Virus record (IMG/VR): IMGVR_UViG_3300008267_012114
Coordinates: 1-23,480 of that record
Reading direction: 5' to 3' (one strand)
Origin: a virus
Length of the DNA stretch: 23,480 bases
The notes beneath the pieces are model-generated. The model worked only from the letters and a program-made list of their open reading frames with translations, was not told the DNA's origin and searched no databases. Position numbers and translations under genes: made by a program. The stretch's first letter is position 1, and every line of letters starts with the position of its first letter. Below, piece after piece: positions 6,123-13,741 of this stretch.

Positions 6123-6576
6123 AGAAGTGCCTAAAAAGCCTAAGAAGCTAAGCGCATCCGCGCAAGCTAAAAAAATATATTATGTAAACCCTAAAGAATT
6201 TACGGATGAGCTTAAACTTTATTACGAGAGTAATGTTATTACTGATAAGCTTGCGTTGATGATAAAAAACATAGCCTACGGGCTAGCACACGCTCCAAAT
6301 TTTATTAATTATACTTTTAAAGAAGAGGCTATAGGGGATTCTTTAATTAACATGTTTAATGCAATTAAAGAGAAGAAGTACAAATTTGATCGTGGCTTTA
6401 ATCCTTTTTCATACTTTAATTCTATAGCGTTTAATTGTTGGCGTTCTCGTATAAAAAAAGAAAAAAGAATGAGAGACACACTAGCAGCTTATCAAGAAGA
6501 AGTATATAGTATAATCGGGCCGCAAGTTGGTATTGATGACCCGATTAATCCTTTGCATAAAAATAATGACACTTAA
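6076..6576 (+). CDS. 55: Late-transcription RNA polymerase sigma factor gp55
   Basis: gp55 replaces the host sigma factor and recognises the TATAAATA late promoter box. The 166-residue protein has a Lys-rich N-terminus (MKKSKLPKKQ) and the gp55 core: YYVNPKEFTDELKLYYE, then LALMIKNIAYGLAHAPNFINYTF, and the sigma region-2-like helix FNPFSYFNSIAFNCWRSRIKKEKR, which matches the T4 pattern of an NPxxY(F/I) segment followed by RIKKE. I chose the ATG at 6076; an in-frame ATG at 6034 lies deeper in uvsW. The C-terminus (DDPINPLHKNNDT) lacks the hydrophobic clamp-binding tail known from T4 gp55. It overlaps gene 47 by 11 bp. The presence of gp55 supports the late-box calls in this window. Confidence 0.88.
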   Translation: MKKSKLPKKQLPKVYKEVPKKPKKLSASAQAKKIYYVNPKEFTDELKLYYESNVITDKLALMIKNIAYGLAHAPNFINYTFKEEAIGDSLINMFNAIKEKKYKFDRGFNPFSYFNSIAFNCWRSRIKKEKRMRDTLAAYQEEVYSIIGPQVGIDDPINPLHKNNDT

Positions 6577-7624
6577 ATTAAAAAACTCGGAAGTCGGAAT
6601 TTTTTCAGACCCTCATTACGGGGTTCACCGTAACTCGGAAGTATGGCACAAGATTGCATTAGACCACGCTAAATGGGCTAAGGAAGAATTCAAACAACGA
6701 GGAATACAAGATATAATTATACCCGGAGATATTTTTCATGATCGCAACGACATTGCTGTTAACACTCTTCATGTTGCTACTGACATATTCGATATATTAC
6801 GTGACTTCAATATCATTATTACAGTCGGTAATCACGACGCTTATTATCGTGACAACTCTAGCGTTAATTCCGTCTCCATTCTTAGAGGCTGGTCTAATAT
6901 TACTGTTGTTGACGTTCTTCAAGTTGTTGACCTCCAGGGAAAGAAAATAGCTTTTTGCCCTTGGGGGCAAAATATAGAAGAGGTACCAAAATGTGATTTA
7001 ATAGTTGGACATTTTGAAATTAATAGTTTTAAAATGAATACATTTAAGACCTGTACAAACGGTCTTAAATCGAAAGACTTTACGAGCCGAGCCCCCCTTA
7101 CTATTTCCGGACACTTTCACCATAGAGAAGAAAGAAAATATAACGAAGGGACTATACTTTACGTAGGTTGCCCGTACCAGCAAGATTGGGGAGATTTTAA
7201 CACTACTAAAGGTCTTTATATTTTAGATATAGAAACTCTTAAGTACGAGTTTGTTGAAAACAAAATCTCCCCTAGATATAATAAGATTTATTATTCTGAA
7301 ATTTCTTCAGGTAAACTTACAGCGCCGGATATAAAGCAAATTATAGCAGATAACATAGTTAAACTAGTAATAGACCAACGTATTGAGCCAAATGTAGTAG
7401 ATGCCGTTGTACGTAAGTTGGTCTCTGTAAAACCAGTAGAATTTACTATAGATTATGACTATACTGAACTTAGCAAAGTAAATGATGAGCTTGCCAATAC
7501 TAAAAATTTTAGTATTAGCGTTGAAAATTCAATTTCAGAATTTATTGATTTATTGGAGATAAAGGATAAAGATAAGGTGAAGACATACGTCACAGATCTA
7601 TATCATAGAGCACTTAAAATATGA
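6566..7624 (+). CDS. 47: Recombination nuclease subunit gp47 (Mre11/SbcD-like)
   Basis: gp47 with gp46 forms the Mre11/Rad50-type complex that resects DNA ends for recombination-dependent replication and degrades host DNA. From the ATG at 6566 (352 aa; T4 339) all phosphoesterase motifs are present: SDPHYG (D15, H17), GDIFHD (D55, D59), GNHD (88-91), VGHFE (H149) and SGHFHH (H183, H185). A Leu/Lys-rich C-terminal region (about 240-352) would contact gp46. An upstream in-frame ATG at 6527 would add residues lying inside gene 55 that do not resemble the family. In T4 only small ORFs separate genes 47 and 46; here the next gene overlaps by ATGA and begins the sugar cassette. Confidence 0.94.
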   Translation: MTLKLKNSEVGIFSDPHYGVHRNSEVWHKIALDHAKWAKEEFKQRGIQDIIIPGDIFHDRNDIAVNTLHVATDIFDILRDFNIIITVGNHDAYYRDNSSVNSVSILRGWSNITVVDVLQVVDLQGKKIAFCPWGQNIEEVPKCDLIVGHFEINSFKMNTFKTCTNGLKSKDFTSRAPLTISGHFHHREERKYNEGTILYVGCPYQQDWGDFNTTKGLYILDIETLKYEFVENKISPRYNKIYYSEISSGKLTAPDIKQIIADNIVKLVIDQRIEPNVVDAVVRKLVSVKPVEFTIDYDYTELSKVNDELANTKNFSISVENSISEFIDLLEIKDKDKVKTYVTDLYHRALKI

Positions 7625-8415
7625 AAATCGGAGCAGCCATTATCGCATGCGATAGAACAGAATATACTAATAAATGTATAGATAGTTTACTTCTTAATAA
7701 AAGAGACCTGAATGAAATTATTGTAATAAATGACGGTAAGCCTTGGTCTAATAATAAAGAAATTGAAATTATTAATAATACACCTCCCTACCGTACAGTG
7801 GGGGTGGCTAAGAATAACGCAATAAAAGAATTAATTAAAAGAGGTTGTGACCAGTTATTTTTAATTGAAAACGATATAATTATTAAAAGCCCAGAGGTAT
7901 TTAAAACATACATTGAAGCAAGACAGATTACCGGTATAACTCATTTAAATTTCGGTTATCATGGTCCTGCTAATAGAACTCAAGACTATAAATTACCTAA
8001 AGCAAGGTATATAGTGGAGTACCCAAAAAATATTAAAATAGCACTAAATATGCATTCAGTTGGTGCATTTTCTTATTTTGATAAGCGTTACATTGAAGAA
8101 GTAGGGGTGCACGACACATACTTTAAAAATGCCTGGGAGCATGTTGAACTCTGCCAGCGAGGCGTTAAAAAAGGGCTTATACCCGCGTTTTGGTGGTTTC
8201 CAGACGTAGAGGGTAGTAATGAATTGCTAGAAGAGATTCCTGGGTCTATTCAAAATAGTTCTATAACACATACTCAGGAATGGACTGATAATATGAAGAA
8301 AGGCGCTGAATATTACCAAAAACTGCACGGGTGGATACCTATTCATTCACCAGATATGCCTTTGCAGCTAGTACTAGATAACCTCAAGGTAATTTATAAA
8401 AAATATAAACTATGA
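7621..8415 (+). CDS. Glycosyltransferase family 2-like (GT-A fold)
   Basis: A 264-residue putative inverting glycosyltransferase. It opens with the GT-A nucleotide-binding strand MKIGAAIIACDR and an INDGK motif (36-40), then GVAKNNAIKE (61-70), the usual GT2 N/A-rich helix, and an FLIENDIII strand (80-88) in which END stands where the metal-binding DxD is normally found. Later elements include HSVGAFSYFDKRYIEEVG and AWEHVELCQRG, matching the acceptor-side (E/D)xxxxxR region of GT2 enzymes. No membrane segment is seen, so it is probably soluble and acts in the infected cell. Donor and acceptor cannot be predicted. It overlaps gene 47 and the next gene by ATGA. Confidence 0.78.
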   Translation: MKIGAAIIACDRTEYTNKCIDSLLLNKRDLNEIIVINDGKPWSNNKEIEIINNTPPYRTVGVAKNNAIKELIKRGCDQLFLIENDIIIKSPEVFKTYIEARQITGITHLNFGYHGPANRTQDYKLPKARYIVEYPKNIKIALNMHSVGAFSYFDKRYIEEVGVHDTYFKNAWEHVELCQRGVKKGLIPAFWWFPDVEGSNELLEEIPGSIQNSSITHTQEWTDNMKKGAEYYQKLHGWIPIHSPDMPLQLVLDNLKVIYKKYKL

Positions 8416-9218
8416 TAACTTTTTCTCGTTTAGGACGCTACGGTAACCTAGGCAATTCTATGTTTCAATTAGCAGCAACCTTAGGTATAGCTGCTAAATT
8501 AAATTATTCCGTAAAATTTCCACGGAACCCTACGTACTTTGATACTAACTATAATTGTAATAATATTTCTTTATTTGATGGTTTTGAAATAGATAACCCA
8601 GTGTTAGTAAACGAGGACTACGCAGCAATAAAAAACCATTACACTGAACCGCATTTTCATTACGACCCTAATGCTTTTAATATATCAGATAATACCGATA
8701 TTGCTGGTTACTTTCAAAGCGAAAAGTATTTTAGTCATGCAAGAGACATAGTTACAAAAGCTTTTACTTTTAAAAAAGAGTATATTGAAAAAGGTAATTC
8801 ATTATTTAGCAAATACTCTATCTCGCCACATGAAACTACTTCTTTGCACGTCAGAAGAGGAGATTATGTAGTTAAACAGGTATACCACCCTCTTCAAGAA
8901 AATGCCTACTATGAAGCAGCGTTTAAAAAAGCAAAGCTTAAAAATGTATTGGTTTTTTCAGATGATATAGAGTGGTGTAAACAAAACATAGTAGGTAATA
9001 ATATATTCTATAGTGATACTAATAACTCTTTTGCCGATATGTATGCTATGTCTTTATGTAAGAATAATATTATTGTTAATAGTACTTTTGGCTGGTGGGG
9101 AGCGTGGTTAAATAGCCATACAGACAAAGTAGTGGTTGCACCAAGTAAATGGTTTGGACCGGCTTACAGTAATGTTGTTACTACAGATATAATACCCTCT
9201 CAATGGACAATAATATGA
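8412..9218 (+). CDS. GT11 alpha-1,2-fucosyltransferase-like glycosyltransferase
   Basis: GT11 enzymes transfer L-fucose, or in some O-antigen clusters colitose, from the GDP-sugar. This 268-residue protein carries the family motifs in order: GRYGNLGNSMFQLA (8-21), IAGYFQSEKYF (97-107), the HVRRGDY signature (146-152, GDP-binding), VFSDDIEWCKQN (181-192), and NSTFGWWGAWLN (223-234). Length is typical of bacterial GT11 (about 270-300). With the GDP-fucose-synthase-like enzyme and the GT10-like protein in the same operon, GDP-fucose or GDP-colitose as donor is a strong inference. No signal peptide or membrane segment is visible. Confidence 0.9.
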   Translation: MITFSRLGRYGNLGNSMFQLAATLGIAAKLNYSVKFPRNPTYFDTNYNCNNISLFDGFEIDNPVLVNEDYAAIKNHYTEPHFHYDPNAFNISDNTDIAGYFQSEKYFSHARDIVTKAFTFKKEYIEKGNSLFSKYSISPHETTSLHVRRGDYVVKQVYHPLQENAYYEAAFKKAKLKNVLVFSDDIEWCKQNIVGNNIFYSDTNNSFADMYAMSLCKNNIIVNSTFGWWGAWLNSHTDKVVVAPSKWFGPAYSNVVTTDIIPSQWTII

Positions 9219-10024
9219 TAAAAATTTCGTTAAAAGACCGCTCTTTCAGTCATTGCATTTTTAGTAATAATCCCTTACCGCCTACGTCTTTTGCAAAATA
9301 CATAGAGTGGGACAGAGAAACTATAAACAATAATACTGTTTATACAGATCTTTGTATCAATGAGGCGCCAAACGGGGCAACAGTATGGCTAATAGAGCCT
9401 AGAGAATTAATTGCAGGTATATATGAGTTTGTAGAAAAAAACGCAGCAAAATATAAAAGCATCTGGACCCACGATAAAGACATTTTAAATAAATTTAGTA
9501 ATGCAGTGTTCGTACCCCTCGGGGGGTGCTGGATAAAAGAAGAAGATAGAAAAATCTACGAAAAAACAAAAAACTTTTCTATAATAGCTTCTTCTAAACA
9601 GCATCTACCTGGACATAGATTAAGACACGAACTTATAAAAGCAGCAGAAAATCATATAGATGTTTACGGAAACGGGTATACCTATATACCCTACAAATTA
9701 GACGGTTTGAAAGATTATAGGTACCACTTTACTATAGAAAATACTAAGAGAGATTTTTGGTTTACAGAAAAACTTATCGATTGTTTACAGACCGGTACAA
9801 TGCCTATATATTGGGGATGCCCTTCCATAAGTAAATATTTCAATTTAGAAGGCTTTATTATCTTTAATGAACTTTCTGAACTCAAAGAAAAACTTAAGCT
9901 TTGTACACCCCAATACTATGAAAGTAAGAAAGATGCTATAAAAGAAAACTTTGAACTCTCTAAAAAATTTATTTTAGCAGAAGACTGGTTATACGAAAAT
10001 GATATTTATATCACACAGAGGTAA
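9215..10024 (+). CDS. GT10-like (alpha-1,3/4-fucosyltransferase superfamily) glycosyltransferase
   Basis: The C-terminal half holds the GT10 donor-binding signature: YHFTIENTKRDFWFTEKL (170-187, with the ENxxxxx(Y/F)xTEK pattern) followed by GTMPIYWG (194-201). In GT10 the Glu-Asn and Lys residues bind GDP-fucose. The N-terminal half (1-120) is divergent but contains ATVWLIEPRELI and IWTHDKDIL, compatible with a GT-B acceptor domain. I place the start at 9215 because it gives the ATGA overlap with the previous stop (9216-9218); an ATG four codons earlier also exists. Together with the upstream GT11 gene, it suggests two successive deoxysugar additions. Confidence 0.78.
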   Translation: MIKISLKDRSFSHCIFSNNPLPPTSFAKYIEWDRETINNNTVYTDLCINEAPNGATVWLIEPRELIAGIYEFVEKNAAKYKSIWTHDKDILNKFSNAVFVPLGGCWIKEEDRKIYEKTKNFSIIASSKQHLPGHRLRHELIKAAENHIDVYGNGYTYIPYKLDGLKDYRYHFTIENTKRDFWFTEKLIDCLQTGTMPIYWGCPSISKYFNLEGFIIFNELSELKEKLKLCTPQYYESKKDAIKENFELSKKFILAEDWLYENDIYITQR

Positions 10025-10469
10025 TTTAGAAGGTAAAAGCTTACTAGAAAATCATCCCGACCGAATCAATTATTGTTTAGACCAGGGCTTTGATGTTGAA
10101 ATAGACGTTTGGTGTAACGATGGAGATTTTTTTCTCGGTCATGATTACGGTCAGTACAAAATTAAGTTTGAATTTTTATTAAACAAAAAACTTTGGGTAC
10201 ATTGCAAAAACGTTGCAGCTTTAGCAGCCTTAAAGGGGCCGTTTTATAATATTAATTGTTTTTTTATAGATAAAGATGACTGTGTACTGACTAGCAAAGG
10301 TAATATATGGCTCAGCCCTACTTATAAAAAATCTTTTAAAAATGCTATTTGCGTAATGCCTGAAGACCCTAGGTGGGAATTTCAAACGAAAGAACTTCTA
10401 GATTTTAGTGGAATTTGTACAGATAACATATACCATTACACGCGCTATGTTACTGATCTTAGACGTTGA
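9999..10469 (+). CDS. GDPD/PI-PLC-like phosphodiesterase, short form
   Basis: The N-terminus matches glycerophosphodiester phosphodiesterases: SHRGNLEG (5-12, with H6 and R7), ENHPDRI (17-23), FDVEIDVW (31-38, metal ligands E34 and D36), then FLGHD (45-49, catalytic H48). These are the GDPD active-site His, Glu, Asp and His. At 156 residues it lacks much of the usual 240-300-residue barrel, though strands LWVHCKNV and CFFIDKDD are recognisable. Short proteins of this kind can occur in polysaccharide clusters. A phosphodiester-containing sugar or glycerol phosphate is a possible substrate, but this is inference. It overlaps its neighbours by 26 and 23 bp. Confidence 0.72.
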   Translation: MIFISHRGNLEGKSLLENHPDRINYCLDQGFDVEIDVWCNDGDFFLGHDYGQYKIKFEFLLNKKLWVHCKNVAALAALKGPFYNINCFFIDKDDCVLTSKGNIWLSPTYKKSFKNAICVMPEDPRWEFQTKELLDFSGICTDNIYHYTRYVTDLRR

Positions 10470-10968
10470 CGGGGTACTCACAGACGGTAAAAAATATTAT
10501 GATAAAACCGGGAAAGCAGTACTAAAGACATTTTGCGACAGAGACTTTACCGCAATTAAAAAATTTAAAGCAGCTGGTTGGCATGTTGTTTTTTTATCTG
10601 GAGACTCGAATGTAAATGAAGCAGTCGCTAAAAACCGCAATATACCATTTTACTGTAACCGCGTTAACGGGGAAATGATAAATAAAGTAAAGTTTTTAGA
10701 TCGACTCTGCAAAGAATTTAAAACTGATATAAACAACACGGGTTATATTGGGGATGATATTTTTGATATAGATATACTTAAAGCAGTGAAGTGGCCGTTT
10801 TGCCCAGCTAACGCGGACAGCGCTGTAAAGAAAATAGCTATAAATTTAAACGCCAAAAGCGGGGAATGTTGTATTTCTGAGTTGCACGATTTTTTTAGTA
10901 GTTCAAATCTGGTTAAGCCGGTAACGCTGGAACAAATAGAAGCTTTAGATCGGAATGAACGCTTTTGA
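10447..10968 (+). CDS. KdsC-like HAD phosphatase (C0 type)
   Basis: KdsC-type enzymes dephosphorylate 3-deoxyoctulosonate 8-phosphate or related nonulosonate phosphates. The 173-residue protein begins directly at the catalytic strand MLLILDVDGVLTDG (D6 nucleophile, D8 acid/base), followed by FLSGDSN (49-55, motif II), a Lys at about 80-82, and GYIGDDIFDIDIL (99-111, motif IV with D103, D104, D107). The C-terminal segment SGECCISEL aligns with the KdsC tail GGxGAVRE. The absence of a cap domain agrees with the C0 family. An upstream ATG at 10408 would add 13 residues inside the previous gene and is less likely. No KdsA or CMP-Kdo synthetase is visible, so the substrate may be a different sugar phosphate. 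Confidence 0.82.
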   Translation: MLLILDVDGVLTDGKKYYDKTGKAVLKTFCDRDFTAIKKFKAAGWHVVFLSGDSNVNEAVAKNRNIPFYCNRVNGEMINKVKFLDRLCKEFKTDINNTGYIGDDIFDIDILKAVKWPFCPANADSAVKKIAINLNAKSGECCISELHDFFSSSNLVKPVTLEQIEALDRNERF

Positions 10969-11632
10969 TATAGCCATTTATGGTCATTTGAGTTTTGATA
11001 ACATATATCAAGGCTTTAATTATAAGACCTCTGTAGGTTGCATGGGTAATGTTTGGAATCATTTAAAATACATAAATCCAGATTTAAAGGTAAAATTAGA
11101 ACCAACCGATATAGGCGAATCTCTAGTAATAGTAGACGTAGAACATAATAAACGCACTAGTATATCCCGTTTATCTTTAAAAACTAACAAACCTACTATA
11201 CATAACGCAAACGTGAGCCATATAATGTATTTGAATGAATTATCCGATTATAGCTTTATAAAAGATATAAAAGGGTATGTAGTAGCAGATACATGTAATG
11301 GAAAGCCTTTACGGCTCAATTCAAGTGTATTAGAGAATATTGATTTATTATTAATTTCTGAAGAAGACCTGACTGTAAATGTTTTAGATATAGCTTCTTT
11401 AGTAAGAGGGCATGTTTTGGTGCATTACCCAGCTGGTAGTACCCTATATTATAAAGATATTCAACTAACCCCTTTTCAAGCAGAATTTGTATCAGGTATA
11501 AATGTATTAGGGGCGGGGGATAAACTAGCATCGTACATTCTTGCCGGTCTGGACAATTACCACAGTCTAGATAAAGTAATACAACAGGCTCATAATAGCT
11601 TGACTGATTACTTTAAAAATGAAAAAATATAA
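10955..11632 (+). CDS. Short PfkB/ribokinase-family sugar kinase
   Basis: A 225-residue protein with the landmarks of a PfkB carbohydrate kinase: an opening strand with IYGHLSFDNI (8-17), a GCMGNVWNHLKY segment (28-39, the GGxxxNvA substrate-binding motif), central ADTCNGKP (111-118, the D-x-N-x region), LLLISEEDL (131-139), and NVLGAGDKLASYILAG (183-198) with the GAGD anion hole and catalytic Asp189. Family members are usually about 300 residues; the lid region appears reduced. The neighbours (KdsC-like phosphatase, nucleotidyltransferase-isomerase fusion) suggest it phosphorylates a sugar before nucleotide activation, as HldE does for heptose, but heptose itself is only one option. Confidence 0.8.
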   Translation: MNAFDIAIYGHLSFDNIYQGFNYKTSVGCMGNVWNHLKYINPDLKVKLEPTDIGESLVIVDVEHNKRTSISRLSLKTNKPTIHNANVSHIMYLNELSDYSFIKDIKGYVVADTCNGKPLRLNSSVLENIDLLLISEEDLTVNVLDIASLVRGHVLVHYPAGSTLYYKDIQLTPFQAEFVSGINVLGAGDKLASYILAGLDNYHSLDKVIQQAHNSLTDYFKNEKI

Positions 11633-12788
11633 TCTTTTAGTTCCGCTTGCTGGAAGAGGTCAACGCTTTGTTGACGAGGGGTATGTAGTGCCCAAATACA
11701 TGATTACAGCCCGAGATAAGCATCTGATCGACTGGGCACTTAGTTCAATTGACACCCATGAGTGTAATCTTATTTTCTGTTTACGGCAGGACCACATAAA
11801 TAATTTCGGAGTAGATGAAATATTTCGCAAAAAATTTGGCGAAAATATAAAAATAGTAATAATAGATAAAATTACTGACGGTAGTGTTTCGACATGTTTA
11901 TTAGCTAAAGAATATATAGATAACGAGTTACCGCTTTATATCTATACAGTTGATGTGTATTTTCAGAAACGATTTAAGCCTCATTCAATGGAAGGCACGT
12001 CAGGGCAAGTATTAACCTTTAAAAGTAATAATCCAGCATATAGTTATGTCAAGACAGATAACCAAGGAAACGCTATACTAACAGCAGAAAAAGAAGTTAT
12101 TAGTAATAATGCATGCGTAGGGGTTTATGGATTCGCAACAGGAAAATTGTTTGTAGAGTATGCGCAAAAAATGATTGCAATGAATTTGCGCACACGTAAT
12201 GAATTTTATATTACCCCGTTATATAACTTAATGATACAGGATAACTGTAAGATTAATATACAGGAAGTAGAACGCATGTACATTATGGGTACACCTGAAG
12301 AATATAAATTCTTTACTACCCGGGTGTTAAACCCATTTGCATTAAAGCCTATTGCTTTAGTGAGCGATCACAGCGGTTATAAACTTAAAGAAGAAGCTAA
12401 GGAAGTAATAATTGCACACGGCTTAAAATATATAGACTTAGGTTGCTATACAGATAAAGATTGCGACCAATTTGATTATGTATCCCAAGCTATAACTTTT
12501 ATTAAAAATGGTACGTGCAGCCACGCAATAGGATTTTGTTGTACCGGGCAAGCAGTCAATATAGCCGCAAATAAAACTGATGGTATAAGAGCAGCACTAA
12601 TTTATGATGCGTATAGTGCTGAATACGCTATAAAGCATAATTGTTGTAACTTTTTTTCTATTCCGTCAAGAATAACCACTAGTTCTGATCTTAGCCAGTA
12701 TCTAAGTCTATGGCTATCTACGGACTTTGAGGGTGGTAGACACTGTGCGAGAATACAAAAAATAGAAAACAGCTATGGACGTCTATAA
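11619..12788 (+). CDS. Bifunctional protein: sugar nucleotidyltransferase fused to RpiB/LacAB-type isomerase
   Basis: Two domains share one continuous 389-residue frame. Residues 1-235 form a sugar-phosphate nucleotidyltransferase: LVPLAGRGQRF (7-17, nucleotide-binding G-rich loop), VPKYMI (24-29, K26), TVDVYF (110-115), and a closing EVERMYIMGTPEEYK. Residues 245-389 match ribose-5-phosphate isomerase B/LacAB: ALVSDHSGYKLKEEA (246-260), IGFCCTGQAVNIAANK (304-319, C307 at the catalytic Cys position and T309-G310 of the anion hole), GIRAALIYDAYSAEYA (322-337), KHN (339-341) and FEGGRH (370-375). RpiB proteins are normally stand-alone at about 150 residues. The fusion implies that isomerisation and nucleotide activation act on the same sugar phosphate. 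I know of no characterised protein with this architecture. Confidence 0.85.
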   Translation: MKKYNLLVPLAGRGQRFVDEGYVVPKYMITARDKHLIDWALSSIDTHECNLIFCLRQDHINNFGVDEIFRKKFGENIKIVIIDKITDGSVSTCLLAKEYIDNELPLYIYTVDVYFQKRFKPHSMEGTSGQVLTFKSNNPAYSYVKTDNQGNAILTAEKEVISNNACVGVYGFATGKLFVEYAQKMIAMNLRTRNEFYITPLYNLMIQDNCKINIQEVERMYIMGTPEEYKFFTTRVLNPFALKPIALVSDHSGYKLKEEAKEVIIAHGLKYIDLGCYTDKDCDQFDYVSQAITFIKNGTCSHAIGFCCTGQAVNIAANKTDGIRAALIYDAYSAEYAIKHNCCNFFSIPSRITTSSDLSQYLSLWLSTDFEGGRHCARIQKIENSYGRL

Positions 12789-13095
12789 TATAAAAAATTT
12801 CACCAATGGATGGTTTATAGGAGATTTTGCTCCGGCGGTTTTTAAAAACTGTTTTTTTGAAGTAGCGCATCATAAGCATAAAAAGGGCTACATTGGGCAG
12901 TTACACTTTCACAAAATAGCTACAGAAGTTACCTATATAGTTAAAGGCAAACTTATAGCAGACGGTAAGACCTTATCAGATGGTGATATGTTTGTATATA
13001 GTCCAAAAGAAATCTCTAATGTACAGTTTTTAGAAGATACCGACCTTATCGTAATTAAATGGCCCTCAGTACCTTCTGACAAATACAATGTATAA
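12775..13095 (+). CDS. Cupin-domain protein
   Basis: A 106-residue single-domain cupin. Motif 1 is readable as GQLHFHKIATEVTYIVKG (41-58: H44, H46, E51, G58), the G(x)nHxH...E...G metal-binding pattern, followed by LSDGDMFVYSPKEI (67-80), the turn into motif 2, though the second motif's His is not evident. It overlaps the fusion gene by 14 bp and the methyltransferase gene by 8 bp. Small cupins in nucleotide-sugar clusters can be epimerases or isomerases, or sense a ligand; which applies here cannot be decided. The C-terminus (WPSVPSDKYNV) matches no characterised motif I know. Confidence 0.75.
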   Translation: MDVYNIKNFTNGWFIGDFAPAVFKNCFFEVAHHKHKKGYIGQLHFHKIATEVTYIVKGKLIADGKTLSDGDMFVYSPKEISNVQFLEDTDLIVIKWPSVPSDKYNV

Positions 13096-13741
13096 TAACG
13101 ATTATAGTAGATATGTCACTTGGGTTGAAACAACTTTGAAAGGTATTAAAGCATACCCCCAACTTTCTAATGGTCTCGGTCAGTACGATTCTCCTATTCA
13201 AATTTGCGAAAAATTTATTAATATTATTAAAGATGTAACAGGTAACAGGCAATTTTCAGACGCTAACAAAAAAACCATAGTAAAATTACTTAAAAATAAC
13301 CCACAAATAAAATGTATTGTAGAAATTGGTACAGCTAGTTCTTATACAGATAGTTCTACTCAAACGTTTATACAATATAAATCCCCTGATACGCTTTTTA
13401 TTACTATAGATATTGATAATAAATCTGCAGCACTAGGAAGTAACTCTTTAAGGGAAAAAATATTAGTATTACAAAGCGACTCAGTAAATGTCGACCTTAA
13501 GAAGCATTTTACCAATGCTAGTATAGATTTACTTTTTATAGACGGGGATCACAGTGTAGATAGAGTTTTTAAGGAGTACGAATTTTATTTACCCCTTATG
13601 AGTAAAAATGGAATAATTGTGTTGCACGATACCACGTTGCACCCGGGTCCATATTTGTTTATGGAAGCAGTAGATGAAAATGTTTACAAAAAAGAAAAAC
13701 TACATCTAAACGATTACGGATTGGGTATTATTTATTTATAA
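13088..13741 (+). CDS. Class I SAM-dependent methyltransferase (Methyltransf_24/CmcI-like)
   Basis: A 217-residue protein with the Rossmann-type methyltransferase layout: CIVEIGTASSYTDSS (76-90, motif I glycine loop, although E-I-G-T lacks the full GxGxG), LFITIDIDN (103-111, motif II acidic residue D108 or D110), VLQSDSV (127-133), LLFIDGDHSVD (148-158, motif IV) and IIVLHDTTLHPGP (176-188). IDGDHS followed by hDxxxH is typical of the CmcI/Methyltransf_24 group, which often methylates sugars in polysaccharide and antibiotic clusters; metal-assisted O-methylation using D152/H155 is possible. In this operon it most likely modifies the glycan product. Confidence 0.83.
   Translation: MYNNDYSRYVTWVETTLKGIKAYPQLSNGLGQYDSPIQICEKFINIIKDVTGNRQFSDANKKTIVKLLKNNPQIKCIVEIGTASSYTDSSTQTFIQYKSPDTLFITIDIDNKSAALGSNSLREKILVLQSDSVNVDLKKHFTNASIDLLFIDGDHSVDRVFKEYEFYLPLMSKNGIIVLHDTTLHPGPYLFMEAVDENVYKKEKLHLNDYGLGIIYL

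Noticed and set aside
6738-6950. Very hydrophobic 70-codon frame that could be read as a small membrane protein
   Set aside because: It is a shifted frame within gene 47 covering the conserved GDIFHD and GNHD region; hydrophobicity comes from the frame-shifted codons.
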